The notes under the pieces: model-generated
The model's database searches: none
What the model was told of the DNA's origin: nothing
What the model saw: the letters and a program-made list of their open reading frames with translations, nothing else
Position numbers and translations under genes: made by a program
Shown here: piece by piece, positions 28,091 through 37,836 of the stretch
Numbering within the stretch: position 1 is the first letter of the stretch
How the letters are laid out: the number at the start of each line of letters is the position of its first letter
Source: Thiothrix subterranea
Lineage (GTDB): Bacteria > Pseudomonadota > Gammaproteobacteria > Thiotrichales > Thiotrichaceae
Direction of reading: 5' to 3'
Assembly (NCBI RefSeq): GCF_016772315.1
Contig: NZ_CP053482.1
Location: forward strand, 434,001 to 498,000
Length of the DNA stretch: 64,000 bases

Positions 28091-28843
28091 TTACTCGCGG
28101 GTTTGGAACTTCCGACCCGCGAACGCCGCCAACATGCCCCGTAAGATATTCATCTCACTCACCGTCACCCCTGCCCGCCCAAACAGCCGCCGCAGCCGCC
28201 GCATCAGCAAACGCGGATTTTCAGGGTCAAGAAAGCGGGTAGCAATCATCGACTGTTCCAAATGCGTGTAAAAGCTTTCCATAGACTCGGCACTGGCTAA
28301 GGCATCATCCGGGTCAGGAGGCGTCGTTTCGCTAGGCGTTGCCAAGCGCACCGCCGTCGCACATTCGTAAGCCAATACCTGAATCGCCATCGCAATATTC
28401 AACGAAAAAAAGTCGAATGCCATGGGGATATGCACCAAGGTATTGCAGTGATCGAGTTCTTCATTGGTCAAACCGCTGCGCTCGCGCCCAAAGACCAGCG
28501 CAATTTTCTGCTGCGGCAAATGTTCGGCAACGAATACGCCGCATTCCCGTGAATCCATCTGCGGCCATTGCAAGGTACGTTCGGAACGCGCACTTGCGCC
28601 GATCACGATGTGGCAATCCGCCACCGCATCTTGCAAGGTCGGGACAATTTTTGCCTGTTCGATAATGTCATTCGCGCCGGATGCCAATGCCCAAGTGTCT
28701 TGCGAATACGGTTTGCGCGGGGCAACGAGGCGTAAGTCCTGAATCCCCATGACTTTCATGGCACGCGCTGCCGAGCCGATATTGCCGGGGTGCGAGGTTT
28801 CCACCATGACGATGCACAGGTGTTCTAACGCGGGTGTGTACAT
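28091..28843 (-). CDS. trmJ: tRNA (cytidine/uridine-2'-O-)-methyltransferase TrmJ
   Basis: A 250-residue SPOUT-class RNA 2'-O-methyltransferase that modifies position 32 of tRNA anticodon loops. The start region VMVETSHPGNIGSAARAMKVMG carries the conserved Asn-Ile-Gly-x-x-Ala-Arg motif. The knot signatures LVFGRERSGLTNEEL and IPMAFDFFSLNIAMAIQVLAYE follow. The C-terminal ~80 residues (MESFYTHLEQSM...LRRLFGRAGVTVSEMNILRGML) are the dimer-stabilising helical tail typical of TrmJ. The livF gene starts 20 bp upstream on the same strand but ends before trmJ's own start, so read-through is possible. Confidence 0.92.
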   Translation of the reverse strand: MYTPALEHLCIVMVETSHPGNIGSAARAMKVMGIQDLRLVAPRKPYSQDTWALASGANDIIEQAKIVPTLQDAVADCHIVIGASARSERTLQWPQMDSRECGVFVAEHLPQQKIALVFGRERSGLTNEELDHCNTLVHIPMAFDFFSLNIAMAIQVLAYECATAVRLATPSETTPPDPDDALASAESMESFYTHLEQSMIATRFLDPENPRLLMRRLRRLFGRAGVTVSEMNILRGMLAAFAGRKFQTRE

Positions 28844-28863
28844 AGAATTGCTCCGCTCAATGC

Positions 28864-29577
28864 TTAGAGTTCGCCCAGATAAGCGGCTTGTACGGCAGGG
28901 TCATTTGCCAAGGTTTGCGCCGCACCACTCAAGGTAATATCGCCGTGTTCCATCACGTAACCGCGCTGGCTAATGCTTAAAGCGAGGCGCACGTTTTGTT
29001 CGATCAGCAAAATAGTGATGCCTTGTTGCGCAATGGTTTGAATAATGCGGTAAATGGTTTGCACCATAATCGGCGCAAGCCCCATGCTGGGTTCGTCGAG
29101 CATCAGCAGTTTCGGTTTGGACAGCATGGCGCGTGCCAGTGCCAACATTTGTTGTTCGCCGCCGGAAAGCAGCCCCGCCTGTTGTTGGCGACGTTCTGCC
29201 AAACGCGGTAACAAGGTGTAAATGTCGTCGATTTCACGCTGCACAGCGGCACGATCAGAACGGTTGTACGCGCCCATCATCAGGTTTTCCAACACGGACA
29301 TGCGCGTAAAAATACCCCGACCTTCCGGCACTAAAGCCAGCTTCAGCGCAGCAATTTGGTAGGCGGGCATTCCATGGAGCTTGCGCCCGTCGAACACGAT
29401 TTCGCCGGAAGTCGCGGGTAATAAACCGCTCAAGGTTTTCAGCGTGGTGGTTTTACCAGCACCGTTTGCGCCGATCAAACACACCGTTTCACCCGCTTCA
29501 ACCTCAAAGCTAATGCCTTTTACCGCGCGGATGCTGTCGTAATTGACGCACAGATTTTGCACAGATAACAGACTCAT
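28864..29577 (-). CDS. livF: Branched-chain amino acid ABC transporter ATPase LivF
   Basis: A 237-residue ABC ATPase. Walker A is GANGAGKTT, the Q-loop region LVPEGRGIFTRMSVLENL is typical of LivF, the ABC signature is LSGGEQQMLALARAM, and Walker B is LLMLDEPSMGLAP, followed by the H-region (LLIEQNV, with Gln-Asn in place of the common His, as in other LivF proteins). The ATG overlaps the livG stop by 4 bp (ATGA). It is the last gene of the livKHMGF operon. Confidence 0.94.
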   Translation of the reverse strand: MSLLSVQNLCVNYDSIRAVKGISFEVEAGETVCLIGANGAGKTTTLKTLSGLLPATSGEIVFDGRKLHGMPAYQIAALKLALVPEGRGIFTRMSVLENLMMGAYNRSDRAAVQREIDDIYTLLPRLAERRQQQAGLLSGGEQQMLALARAMLSKPKLLMLDEPSMGLAPIMVQTIYRIIQTIAQQGITILLIEQNVRLALSISQRGYVMEHGDITLSGAAQTLANDPAVQAAYLGEL

Positions 29578-30353
29578 GCCACGACCTCCCCACCCAAATA
29601 GGCCGCAATCACTTTGGGGTCATGACGTACTACCTCCGGTGTACCTTCGGCAATTTTTTCGCCGTAATCCAGTACCACCAAACGGTCACAAATCCCCATG
29701 ACCAATTTCACGTCGTGTTCGATCAGCATCAGCGTCAAGCCTTCCTCGCGCAAGCTCACCATCAGGTCACGCAGGGCATTTTTCTCATTCGGGTTCATAC
29801 CAGCAGCGGGTTCGTCAAGTGCGAGTAATTTCGGCTCACTTGCCAAAGCGCGGGCGATTTCCAAACGACGTTGGTCGCCATACGATAAGTTTTTTGCCAG
29901 CGTATGCGTGTGTTTGCCAATCCCGACGCGGGTCAGCAATTGCTGGGCAAATGCCATGCAATCGCGCTCTTCCTTGCGGTTATGGGCGGTGTGCAGCAAT
30001 GCCGCCAATACACCCGACGTGGTGCGCGTATGCCGCCCCACCATCACGTTTTCCAGCGCGGTCATATTGTGGAATAGGCGGATATTTTGGAACGTCCGTG
30101 CAAAACCCGCTTTGAGGATTTCGTGCGGTTTACGCCGATACAGCGAGGTACCGAGCAAATCAATCGCACCGGTGTCCGGCTGATACAAGCCCGTCAAGGC
30201 ATTAAACAGCGTGGTTTTGCCCGCACCATTCGGACCAATCACGCCAAAGATTTCGCCCGTGCGCACCGTAAAACTGACATCGGTAAGCGCCTTAATACCA
30301 CCAAAATGCTTGGACACATTGGTAACGCGGAGCAAATCATGCGTCTCGCTCAT
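29574..30353 (-). CDS. livG: Branched-chain amino acid ABC transporter ATPase LivG
   Basis: A 259-residue ABC ATPase with Walker A GPNGAGKTT, the LivG-specific segment ARTFQNIRLFHNMTALENVMVGRH, the signature LSYGDQRRLEIARALA, Walker B LLALDEPAAGMNP and the switch LIEHDV. It pairs with LivF as the cytoplasmic motor of a Leu/Ile/Val uptake system. Four-base overlaps with livM upstream and livF downstream show tight translational coupling. Confidence 0.94.
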   Translation of the reverse strand: MSETHDLLRVTNVSKHFGGIKALTDVSFTVRTGEIFGVIGPNGAGKTTLFNALTGLYQPDTGAIDLLGTSLYRRKPHEILKAGFARTFQNIRLFHNMTALENVMVGRHTRTTSGVLAALLHTAHNRKEERDCMAFAQQLLTRVGIGKHTHTLAKNLSYGDQRRLEIARALASEPKLLALDEPAAGMNPNEKNALRDLMVSLREEGLTLMLIEHDVKLVMGICDRLVVLDYGEKIAEGTPEVVRHDPKVIAAYLGGEVVA

Positions 30354-31417
30354 CCCGCATCCTCCGCCAATTCTTGCCGCCGTTGTTTGGAAGGCAACAA
30401 CCCCGCCGGACGCAATAACATCATCAATACCAGCGCAATCCCGAACAACAACATGCGCAAATCTGCGGGATCAATAAACACTTCGCCAAACAGCGCCCGC
30501 TGCAATTCGCCGGTATAGCGCAAGGCTTCGGGAATCACCGTTACCAGCAACGCGCCCAAAATCACGCCATAAATATTGCCCATTCCCCCCAGCACAATCA
30601 TGCTCAGGATCATAATGGATTCCATCAAATTGAAACTTTCTGGGCTAACAAAACCTTGGAAACTCGCAAACAAGCCGCCGCTCAAACCGCCAAAGGTTGC
30701 ACCCATGGCAAATGCCAACAGCTTGATGTTACGGGTATTAATACCCGCCGCTGCCGCCGCCATTTCATCTTCACGAATCGCCACCCATGCCCGCCCAATG
30801 CGCGAATTTTCCAAGCGCATACACACAAATACCACCAAGGCCACAAATACTAAAAACAGGTAGTAATACAAGTGGGGCGATGACAGGGTTAAACCCAATA
30901 TTTCCTGCTTCTTGCCTAAGGAAAAACCAAACAGGTTCATTGGCTCAATCAGCGTAATCCCTTGCGGGCCATTGGTAATGTTCACGGGGGAATTCAGGTT
31001 ATTGAGAAAAATACGGATAATTTCCCCAAACCCCAAGGTCACAATTGCCAAATAATCACCGCGTAAGCGCAAGGTTGGCGTGCCTAATAACACCCCAAAC
31101 AAAGCAGCAATCGCCGCGCCTGCGGGTAAAATCACCCAAAACGGCAAATTCAAACCAAAATGCGGCGACGCCAATAATGCCCAGCAATACGCACCTACCG
31201 CGTAGAATGCCACGTATCCCAAGTCCAATAACCCGGCGTAACCCACCACGATATTCAGCCCCAGCGCCAACATAATGTACAGCAACGCAAAGTCGAGAAT
31301 CCGCAACCACGATTTACCGAGGCTGGCTTCCACCACAAACGGCAACAAAATCAGCCCCAGCAACAACAACACCGCTGTTAGCCATGCTTTGCTTTTCAAT
31401 AGGTTAAGCACGTTCAA
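30350..31417 (-). CDS. livM: Branched-chain amino acid ABC transporter permease LivM
   Basis: A 355-residue polytopic membrane protein. Family signatures are ALGLNIVVGYAGLLDLGYVAFYAVGAYCWALL, TLRLRGDYLAIVTLGFGEIIRIFLNNL and the cytoplasmic-loop segment GRAWVAIREDEMAAAAAGINTRNIKLLAFAMGA that contacts the ATPases. It begins 14 bp inside livH and ends 4 bp inside livG. Confidence 0.94.
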   Translation of the reverse strand: MNVLNLLKSKAWLTAVLLLLGLILLPFVVEASLGKSWLRILDFALLYIMLALGLNIVVGYAGLLDLGYVAFYAVGAYCWALLASPHFGLNLPFWVILPAGAAIAALFGVLLGTPTLRLRGDYLAIVTLGFGEIIRIFLNNLNSPVNITNGPQGITLIEPMNLFGFSLGKKQEILGLTLSSPHLYYYLFLVFVALVVFVCMRLENSRIGRAWVAIREDEMAAAAAGINTRNIKLLAFAMGATFGGLSGGLFASFQGFVSPESFNLMESIMILSMIVLGGMGNIYGVILGALLVTVIPEALRYTGELQRALFGEVFIDPADLRMLLFGIALVLMMLLRPAGLLPSKQRRQELAEDAG

Positions 31418-32336
31418 CGCTTTTACTCCCCAGCAACCCTGACGGTTTCAGCGTTAATACCAAGATCAACACCAGAAAAGCGAAAATATCCTGATAGTGA
31501 CTTCCCAAGAAACCGCCGGTCAAATCGCCGATGTAACCCGCGCCCAAGGCTTCGAGTACCCCCAGCAACATGCCGCCGAGCATCGCACCGGTAAGATTGC
31601 CAATTCCCCCCAAGACTGCGGCGGAGAAGGCTTTCAAGCCCAATAAAAAGCCCATGTAATAATGGGCTTGTCCGTAATTTGCGCTTACCATGACACCTGC
31701 AATGGCAGCTAAACCCGCTCCAATCACGAACGTCGCCGAAATGACTCGATTGACATTCACGCCCATCAATTGCGCGACGGCGGGTGCTTGTGCTGTGGCC
31801 CGCATCGCTCGCCCCAAACGGGTACGATTCACCAACGTCACCAGCGCCACCATGATGGTCACGGTTAAAAATAAGATAGCAATTTGCACATCCGTAATGG
31901 ATGCGCCCAAAATTTCATGCCGACCTTGCGGTAACAAAGTGGTGGGGAACGCAATGTATTGCTTCCCCCAAATCAGCATCGCCACGTTTTGCAACACAAT
32001 GGAAATACCAATCGCCGTAATCAATGGCGCAAGGCGCGGGGCATGGCGCAGCGGGCGGTAAGCCACCCGCTCAATCGAATACCCCAGCAACATGCACGCC
32101 GGAATCGCCGCCAGCAGACCGGTGAACACAATCACAATGCCGGGCAAATCGGGTGCAACCCCAAACAATGCCCCGATCACCGTAATAGCGATCATCGACC
32201 CCATCATGGTGGTTTCCCCGTGGGCGAAGTTGATTAGCTCCAAGATGCCGTAAACCAGCGTGTAGCCCAGCGCAACCAAGGCGTACACACTCCCCAACAC
32301 CAAACCATTCACCATCTGCTGTGCGAAAATATCCAT
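31404..32336 (-). CDS. livH: Branched-chain amino acid ABC transporter permease LivH
   Basis: A 310-residue polytopic membrane protein with the LivH signatures QMVNGLVLGSVYALVALGYTLVYGILELINFAHG, RLGRAMRATAQAPAVAQLMGVNVNRVI and KAFSAAVLGGIGNLTGAMLGG. The ATG at 32336 overlaps the livK stop by one base (TAATG); an in-frame codon at 32366 lies inside livK and is unlikely. Forms the membrane channel with LivM. Confidence 0.94.
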   Translation of the reverse strand: MDIFAQQMVNGLVLGSVYALVALGYTLVYGILELINFAHGETTMMGSMIAITVIGALFGVAPDLPGIVIVFTGLLAAIPACMLLGYSIERVAYRPLRHAPRLAPLITAIGISIVLQNVAMLIWGKQYIAFPTTLLPQGRHEILGASITDVQIAILFLTVTIMVALVTLVNRTRLGRAMRATAQAPAVAQLMGVNVNRVISATFVIGAGLAAIAGVMVSANYGQAHYYMGFLLGLKAFSAAVLGGIGNLTGAMLGGMLLGVLEALGAGYIGDLTGGFLGSHYQDIFAFLVLILVLTLKPSGLLGSKSVERA

Positions 32337-33463
32337 TATGGCTGAACCGTTTCCAATGTTTCCCACTTACCGCCCTTCACGGTGTACAACGTGATTGGCC
32401 CTGACGTCAGGTCGCCCTTGGCATCGAAACCGATTTTGCCCGTAACCCCCTCAAAACTGGTTTTGCCCAATTCTGGCAGGTATTTTACCGGGTCAGTGGA
32501 ATTGGCACGTTGCATCGCATCGACCATCACGTAAGCCGCGTCATACGCATACGGGGCATACAACTGGATTTGCCCGTACTTTTCTTCAAATTTCTTTTTG
32601 AAATCCGCCCCCTTAGGCATTTTTTCAATCGGCAAGCCGGGAATGGAGGCAATCGCGCCTTCGGCATCCGCACCCGCCAATTCAATGAATTTAGGGGTTT
32701 GCAAACCGTCACCGCCGAGGAACTGTGCTTTCATGCCCAATTGACGCATTTGTTTTGCCATCGGTGCGCCTTGCGGATCCATGCCACCGAAGAAAATAAC
32801 ATCCGGCGCTTTGCCTTTAATCGAGGTCAAAATCGCGCTGAAATCGGTCGCTTTGTCATTGGTATGTTCAACCGCTACCACTTCTGCACCAGCGGCTTTG
32901 GCGGCCTTTTCAACTTCAGCCGCTAAACCTTGCCCGTAAGCGGTTTGGTCATCGACGATGGCGACTTTCTTGCCCAGTTTTGCCGCATACGCGCCTAAGA
33001 CTTTGCCTTGTTGTTCGTCGTTAGTCATGACGCGGAAAGCGGTTTTGAACCCTTGCGCGGTGTATTTAATCGCCGTGGCAGAAGGAGAAATTTGTGGGAT
33101 GTCATTATCCGCGTAAACCTTGGAAGCGGGGATGGTTGCCCCCGAATTCAAATGCCCGACCACGCCAACAATGCCCTCGTCAATCATGCGCTGCGCCACG
33201 ATGGTTGCCGTTTTCGGGTCGGCTTGGTCATCTTCACTCATCACCTCAAAGGTAACAGCTTTACCATCAATCACCGGCTTGGTGGCGTTGATTTCGTCAA
33301 TTGCCAAACGCACGCCATTGTCATTGTCTTTACCGATATGGGCTTGTGGCCCGGTGAGTGGAGAAGATTGACCAATTTTAACCGTAACCGCTTCTTCAGC
33401 CTGGGCTGTCATGCTCAAGCCCAGCGCTACGGCAATACTCAATGCCAGCAATGTAGATTTCAT
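32336..33463 (-). CDS. livK: Branched-chain amino acid ABC transporter substrate-binding protein
   Basis: A 375-residue periplasmic binding protein with a signal peptide (MKSTLLALSIAVALGLSMTAQA). Typical Leu/Ile/Val-binding features are VKIGQSSPLTGPQAHIGKDNDNGVRLAIDEIN, DDQADPKTATIVAQRMIDEGIVGVVGHLNSGATIPASKVY and FRVMTNDEQQG, with YAPYAYDAAYVM near the C-terminus. It is the first gene of the operon, with AAGGAGA before the ATG and a -10-like TATAAT at 33502-33507 (minus strand). Close relatives may bind amides or urea, but the full LivHMGF set favours branched-chain amino acids. Confidence 0.9.
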   Translation of the reverse strand: MKSTLLALSIAVALGLSMTAQAEEAVTVKIGQSSPLTGPQAHIGKDNDNGVRLAIDEINATKPVIDGKAVTFEVMSEDDQADPKTATIVAQRMIDEGIVGVVGHLNSGATIPASKVYADNDIPQISPSATAIKYTAQGFKTAFRVMTNDEQQGKVLGAYAAKLGKKVAIVDDQTAYGQGLAAEVEKAAKAAGAEVVAVEHTNDKATDFSAILTSIKGKAPDVIFFGGMDPQGAPMAKQMRQLGMKAQFLGGDGLQTPKFIELAGADAEGAIASIPGLPIEKMPKGADFKKKFEEKYGQIQLYAPYAYDAAYVMVDAMQRANSTDPVKYLPELGKTSFEGVTGKIGFDAKGDLTSGPITLYTVKGGKWETLETVQP

Positions 33464-33501
33464 TTCGATGTCTCCTTGATAGTTAAAGGTACGTTGGTTC
33501 T

Positions 33502-33507
33502 ATTATA
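33502..33507 (-). promoter_or_regulatory. Candidate -10 hexamer of livK
   Basis: Read on the minus strand the hexamer is TATAAT, about 39 bp upstream of the livK start codon. I found no convincing -35 at 16-18 bp, so this is a weak prediction. Confidence 0.4.
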
Positions 33508-33520
33508 ACGGCTCATCGCA

Positions 33521-34006
33521 TTAATGCCGTTTCATAATGCGTTCTTTTTCACGGCTCCAATCGCGTTCTTTTTCAGTGTCGCGCTTGTCGTGTTGTTGTT
33601 TACCTTTTGCCAAACCGATTTCGACTTTGACACGGTTATTCTTCCAATACATTGCCAAGGGTACAACGGTGTAACCTTTGCGGTCGACTGCATTATTGAG
33701 CTTGATGATTTCGGTATCGTGCAACAACAGTTTACGGGTGCGCAATGAGTCGGGAATGATGTGGGTGGAGGCGGATAATAAGGCGCTAATGTGTGCGCCA
33801 AATAAAAACACTTCGCCTTTTTCGAGAATCACGTAACTTTCTTTAAGCTGGATACGCCCTGCCCGGAGGCTTTTCACTTCCCAGCCTTGCAGCACCAAAC
33901 CCGCCTCGAAGGTTTGCTCGATGTAATAGTCGTGGCGTGCCTGCCTGTTCACGGCGATGCTTTTGCTGCCGGGGGCACTTTTCTTTTTGGTCGTCGCTTT
34001 TGCCAT
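33521..34006 (-). CDS. smpB: SsrA (tmRNA)-binding protein SmpB
   Basis: A 161-residue RNA-binding protein needed for trans-translation: it delivers tmRNA to stalled ribosomes. The family core is complete: [58 protein letters not shown] and the C-terminal [32 protein letters not shown] tail that mimics the codon-anticodon region. I chose the ATG at 34006 (MAKATTKKK) by comparison with the usual N-terminus; in-frame starts at 34024 and 34072 give unusual extensions, and none has a good ribosome-binding site. The tmRNA gene itself is not in the window. Confidence 0.93.
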   Translation of the reverse strand: MAKATTKKKSAPGSKSIAVNRQARHDYYIEQTFEAGLVLQGWEVKSLRAGRIQLKESYVILEKGEVFLFGAHISALLSASTHIIPDSLRTRKLLLHDTEIIKLNNAVDRKGYTVVPLAMYWKNNRVKVEIGLAKGKQQHDKRDTEKERDWSREKERIMKRH

Positions 34007-34102
34007 GAGGGTAATAATCGCCATGCAAGTTAAGGAAACATGAAATGATACGCGGGTTTGCCGTATCATCAAGCGCTTTGTGACAATACTACAGGATTCC
34101 CC

Positions 34103-35146
34103 ATGCGCCCAGCTTCACTCAGTTCCATCCTCGACAAAGAGTTTCTCGGCACGTTAGAAGGTCATCATACCCCCGTAATGTTGTGGGGGCCGCCGGGTGT
34201 AGGCAAGTCGCAAATTGTGGCGCAAGTCGGGGTTCGCCACGGTGCGCCGGTGATTGACGTGCGCTTGTCGCAAATGGAACCCAGCGATTTACGCGGCATT
34301 CCTTTCCGTGACAAAGAGCTGGTGGAATGGGCGATTCCCTCCATGCTGCCGGATGAAGAGCGCCACGGAGCCGTGGGCATTTTGTTTTTGGATGAAATCA
34401 CCTCCGCCGTGCCGAGCGTATCGGCTGCGGCGTATCAGTTGATTTTAGACCGACGCTTGGGCGATTACCGTGTACCGGATGGCTGGGCAATCTTTGCCGC
34501 TGGCAATCGCCAAGGCGACCGAGGCGTGACTTACACCATGCCCGCTCCCTTAGCCAACCGCTTTTCACACTTTGAAGTCGATTTGAATCTGGATGACTGG
34601 GTAGCTTGGGCGTACAAACACCACATCGACGAACGCATTATCGGCTTTTTGCGCTTCCGCCCCGAACAATTGTTTAACTTTGATCCGGCACACAATCCGG
34701 TTGCCTTCCCTACCCCGCGTTCGTGGGAATTTGCGCACCGCGCCTTGCAGAAATTTGGCAATTCCCCCAATTTATTGCTGGGAACCTTGCAAGCCTGTGT
34801 CGGGCCAGCGGCGGGGATTGAGCTGAAAGCGTTTGTGGATAGCCTTGATCAAATGCCGGACTTGGATGCGATTTTGCGTGGTGAAGATGTTAAAGCGCCC
34901 AAAGAAGTGGATTTGCAATACGCGGTGGCTTCATCGCTGGTGGGACGGGCGATTCGGGCGAAAGGCACGCCAGAAGCGGCGGAAACCTATGGGCATATTC
35001 TCAACTACGCCAAAGCGTTTCCGCTGAAGGAAATGGGCGTGATGTTGGTGTCGGATATGCTCCGCGCTGTCGGTGATGAAATTTTCGGGATTCCAGCGTT
35101 TGCGCAGTGGGCGCAGTCGATTGGCGATATTATGTTGTACGATTGA
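34103..35146 (+). CDS. MoxR-type AAA+ ATPase
   Basis: A 347-residue AAA+ protein. Walker A is GPPGVGKS (29-36) and Walker B is ILFLDEI (93-99); sensor 1 is in [11 protein letters not shown], and [14 protein letters not shown] carries the arginine-finger region. MoxR-family ATPases act as chaperones that insert cofactors or activate partner proteins, normally together with a VWA-domain (CoxE-type) protein. No VWA gene is adjacent: a bidirectional terminator follows directly. I took the ATG at 34103 (preceded by CAGGAT) rather than the in-frame codon at 34058, which would lie upstream of the ribosome-binding site. Confidence 0.8.
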   Translation: MRPASLSSILDKEFLGTLEGHHTPVMLWGPPGVGKSQIVAQVGVRHGAPVIDVRLSQMEPSDLRGIPFRDKELVEWAIPSMLPDEERHGAVGILFLDEITSAVPSVSAAAYQLILDRRLGDYRVPDGWAIFAAGNRQGDRGVTYTMPAPLANRFSHFEVDLNLDDWVAWAYKHHIDERIIGFLRFRPEQLFNFDPAHNPVAFPTPRSWEFAHRALQKFGNSPNLLLGTLQACVGPAAGIELKAFVDSLDQMPDLDAILRGEDVKAPKEVDLQYAVASSLVGRAIRAKGTPEAAETYGHILNYAKAFPLKEMGVMLVSDMLRAVGDEIFGIPAFAQWAQSIGDIMLYD

Positions 35147-35160
35147 ACCATACTGTATAA

Positions 35161-35190
35161 AAAAAGCCCCGACACTGCGGGGCTTTTTTA
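35161..35190. terminator. Bidirectional intrinsic terminator
   Basis: AAAAAGCCCCG (35161-35171) pairs with CGGGGCTTTTT (35178-35188) around a 6-nt loop, with an A tract on the left and a T tract on the right. It can end both the AAA+ gene (plus) and the acnB transcript (minus). Confidence 0.92.
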
Positions 35191-35203
35191 CAGAGAGTGG
35201 GTG

Positions 35204-37807
35204 TTAACCCGCCACTACCGGAATCGGCACAACCTTCTGCGCCGCCTTCTGATAATGCTCCATCTTATCGAAGTTCAAATAACGGTAAATGTCACCCGCC
35301 ATGCTATCAATCTTCTTCGCGTATTCCATGTACTCCGCAACCGTAGGCAATTTGCCCATGATCGCCGCCACAGAAGCCAGTTCCGCCGAAGCCAAGAACA
35401 CATCCGCGCCAGTACCCAAACGGTTCGGGAAGTTACGCGTAGAAGTAGACACCGCCGTGGAGTTTTCAGCAATACGCGCCTGATTCCCCATGCACAATGA
35501 ACAACCCGGCATTTCCATCCGCGCACCCGCACGACCGAAGATGTTGTAGTAACCTTCGTCACTCAACTGCGAAGCATCCATTTTCGTCGGTGGGGTAATC
35601 CACATACGTGTCGGGATTTGCGCAGTCGTCGCATCCAATAACTTACCCGCCGCACGGAAGTGACCGATATTGGTCATGCACGAACCGATGAACACTTCAT
35701 CAATCTTGCGACCCGCCACTTCCGACAACAAACGTGCATCATCCGGGTCATTCGGCGCACACAGGATAGGCTCTTTGATCTCATCCATGTTGATTTCGAT
35801 CACCGCCGAATATTCTGCGTCTTTGTCAGCACGCATCAGACTTGGGTTAGCCAACCATGCTTCCATGCCCTTAATACGACGTTCGATCGTGCGCGGATCG
35901 CCATAACCTTCCACCAACATCCACTTCAACATCACGATATTAGAACGCAGGTATTCCGCAACCGAGGCTTCCGACAACGCAACCGTACAGCCAGCCGCCG
36001 AACGTTCCGCAGAAGCATCCGACAGTTCAAATGCTTGTTCGACAGTCAGGTGATCCAGACCTTCGATTTCCAGCACTGTGCCGTTGAAAACGTTCTTCTT
36101 GCCTTTCTTTTCCACCGTCAGCAGACCCATCTGGATCGCTTTGTGTGGAATGGAATGCACGAGGTCACGCAGGGTGATACCCGGTTGCATTGTGCCGGTG
36201 AAACGTACCAGCACAGATTCCGGCATATCCAACGGCATAACGCCCGTCGCAGCCGCAAATGCCACCAGACCAGAACCGGCTGGGAAGGAAATACCAATCG
36301 GGAAACGGGTATGCGAGTCACCACCTGTACCCACGGTATCCGGCAACAACATGCGGTTCAACCACGAGTGGATAACACCATCACCGGGGCGCAACGAAAC
36401 ACCGCCACGGGTCATGATGAAATCTGGCAAGGTGTGGTGCGTTACCACGTCAACCGGCTTAGGATAAGCAGCCGTATGGCAGAAAGACTGCATCACCAAA
36501 TCCGCCGAGAAGCCCAAACAAGCCAAATCTTTCAGCTCATCACGGGTCATCGGGCCAGTAGTGTCTTGTGAACCCACCGTAGTCATTTTCGGTTCGCAGT
36601 ACATGCCGGGGCGTACACCCGTCATGCCGCAAGCCTTGCCGACCATTTTCTGTGCCAGTGTGAAACCTTTGCCCGTATCAGCAGGCTGCTCTGGAGTACG
36701 GAACAAATCAACCGGCGGCAGTCCCAGTGATTCACGCGCTTTGGCGGTCAAACCACGCCCGATGATCAGATTGATACGACCACCCGCACGCGCTTCGTCC
36801 AACAACACTTGAGTTTTCAGGCTGAAGGTGGAAATAACTTCATCCGTACCGTGACGCTTGGCAACGCCTTCATACGGGTAAACATCAACCACGTCGCCCA
36901 TGTTCATTTGGGCAACATCCATTTCAATCGGCAGCGACCCAGAATCTTCCATTGTATTGAAGAAAATCGGCGCAATTTTGCTACCAAAGCAGTAGCCGCC
37001 CACACGCTTGTTCGGAATTCCCGGCATATCATCGCCGAAGAACCACAGCACGGAGTTGGTCGCAGACTTACGTGAAGAACCCGTACCAACAACGTCACCG
37101 ACGTAAGCCACTGGGAAGCCTTTCGCTTTCACCGCTTCGATTTGCTTTAAAGGGCCGACGCTGCCTTGAACTTCCGGCTCGATACCGTCACGCGCCATTT
37201 TCAGCATCGCGTTAGCATGGAGTGGGATGTCAGGGCGTGACCAAGCATCCGGTGCAGGTGACAAATCGTCAGTATTGGTTTCGCCGGGAACTTTGAAAAC
37301 GGTAACGGTGATTTTCTCAGCCACTTCAGGCTTGGAAGTGAACCATTCGCCCGCTGCCCAAGATTCCATGACTTTCTGTGCAGACGCATTACCCGCTTTC
37401 GCTTTGGCTTCCACGTCGTGGAACGCATCAAACATCAGCAGCGTGTGTGACAGAGCGGTAGCAGCAGCATCAGCCGTTGCAGGCACATCCAGCGCGGCAA
37501 TCAACGGTTGTACATTGTAACCACCCAACATCATGCCGAGAACTTCGACCGCACGCACCGGGCTAATCAATGCACAAGCAGTTTCACCCGTGACGATGGC
37601 AGCAAGGAAAGCGGCTTTCACATAAGCGGCTTCGTCGACACCCGCCGGAACGCGGTTTTCCAGCAAATCAACCAGAAAGGCTTCTTCGCCTGCCGGAGGG
37701 TTTTTCAGCAATTCCACCAGTGCAGCGGTTTGTGCTGCATCCAATGGCTTAGGCGGGATGCCCTGAGCGGCGCGTTCGGCAACGTGTTGGCGATATTCTT
37801 GCAACAT
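35204..37807 (-). CDS. acnB: Aconitate hydratase B
   Basis: An 867-residue AcnB-type aconitase (citrate to isocitrate). The HEAT-like N-terminal domain ([23 protein letters not shown], about 1-160) sets AcnB apart from AcnA. Iron-sulfur cluster ligands are visible in IGSCMTN and in GCSLCMGNQ, the latter two cysteines falling at 769 and 772 exactly as in E. coli AcnB. Other active-site blocks are [29 protein letters not shown] and [11 protein letters not shown]. It lies 29 bp after gltA and is the last gene of the TCA block, ended by the terminator at 35161. Confidence 0.97.
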   Translation of the reverse strand: MLQEYRQHVAERAAQGIPPKPLDAAQTAALVELLKNPPAGEEAFLVDLLENRVPAGVDEAAYVKAAFLAAIVTGETACALISPVRAVEVLGMMLGGYNVQPLIAALDVPATADAAATALSHTLLMFDAFHDVEAKAKAGNASAQKVMESWAAGEWFTSKPEVAEKITVTVFKVPGETNTDDLSPAPDAWSRPDIPLHANAMLKMARDGIEPEVQGSVGPLKQIEAVKAKGFPVAYVGDVVGTGSSRKSATNSVLWFFGDDMPGIPNKRVGGYCFGSKIAPIFFNTMEDSGSLPIEMDVAQMNMGDVVDVYPYEGVAKRHGTDEVISTFSLKTQVLLDEARAGGRINLIIGRGLTAKARESLGLPPVDLFRTPEQPADTGKGFTLAQKMVGKACGMTGVRPGMYCEPKMTTVGSQDTTGPMTRDELKDLACLGFSADLVMQSFCHTAAYPKPVDVVTHHTLPDFIMTRGGVSLRPGDGVIHSWLNRMLLPDTVGTGGDSHTRFPIGISFPAGSGLVAFAAATGVMPLDMPESVLVRFTGTMQPGITLRDLVHSIPHKAIQMGLLTVEKKGKKNVFNGTVLEIEGLDHLTVEQAFELSDASAERSAAGCTVALSEASVAEYLRSNIVMLKWMLVEGYGDPRTIERRIKGMEAWLANPSLMRADKDAEYSAVIEINMDEIKEPILCAPNDPDDARLLSEVAGRKIDEVFIGSCMTNIGHFRAAGKLLDATTAQIPTRMWITPPTKMDASQLSDEGYYNIFGRAGARMEMPGCSLCMGNQARIAENSTAVSTSTRNFPNRLGTGADVFLASAELASVAAIMGKLPTVAEYMEYAKKIDSMAGDIYRYLNFDKMEHYQKAAQKVVPIPVVAG

Positions 37808-37836
37808 TTTCTATAGACTCCTCAAAACAACAAAAC

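Noticed and set aside
35660-36571. A 303-codon plus-strand ORF inside acnB
   Set aside because: Fully antisense to a highly conserved gene; composition rich in His, Arg and Gln, typical of a frame shadow.
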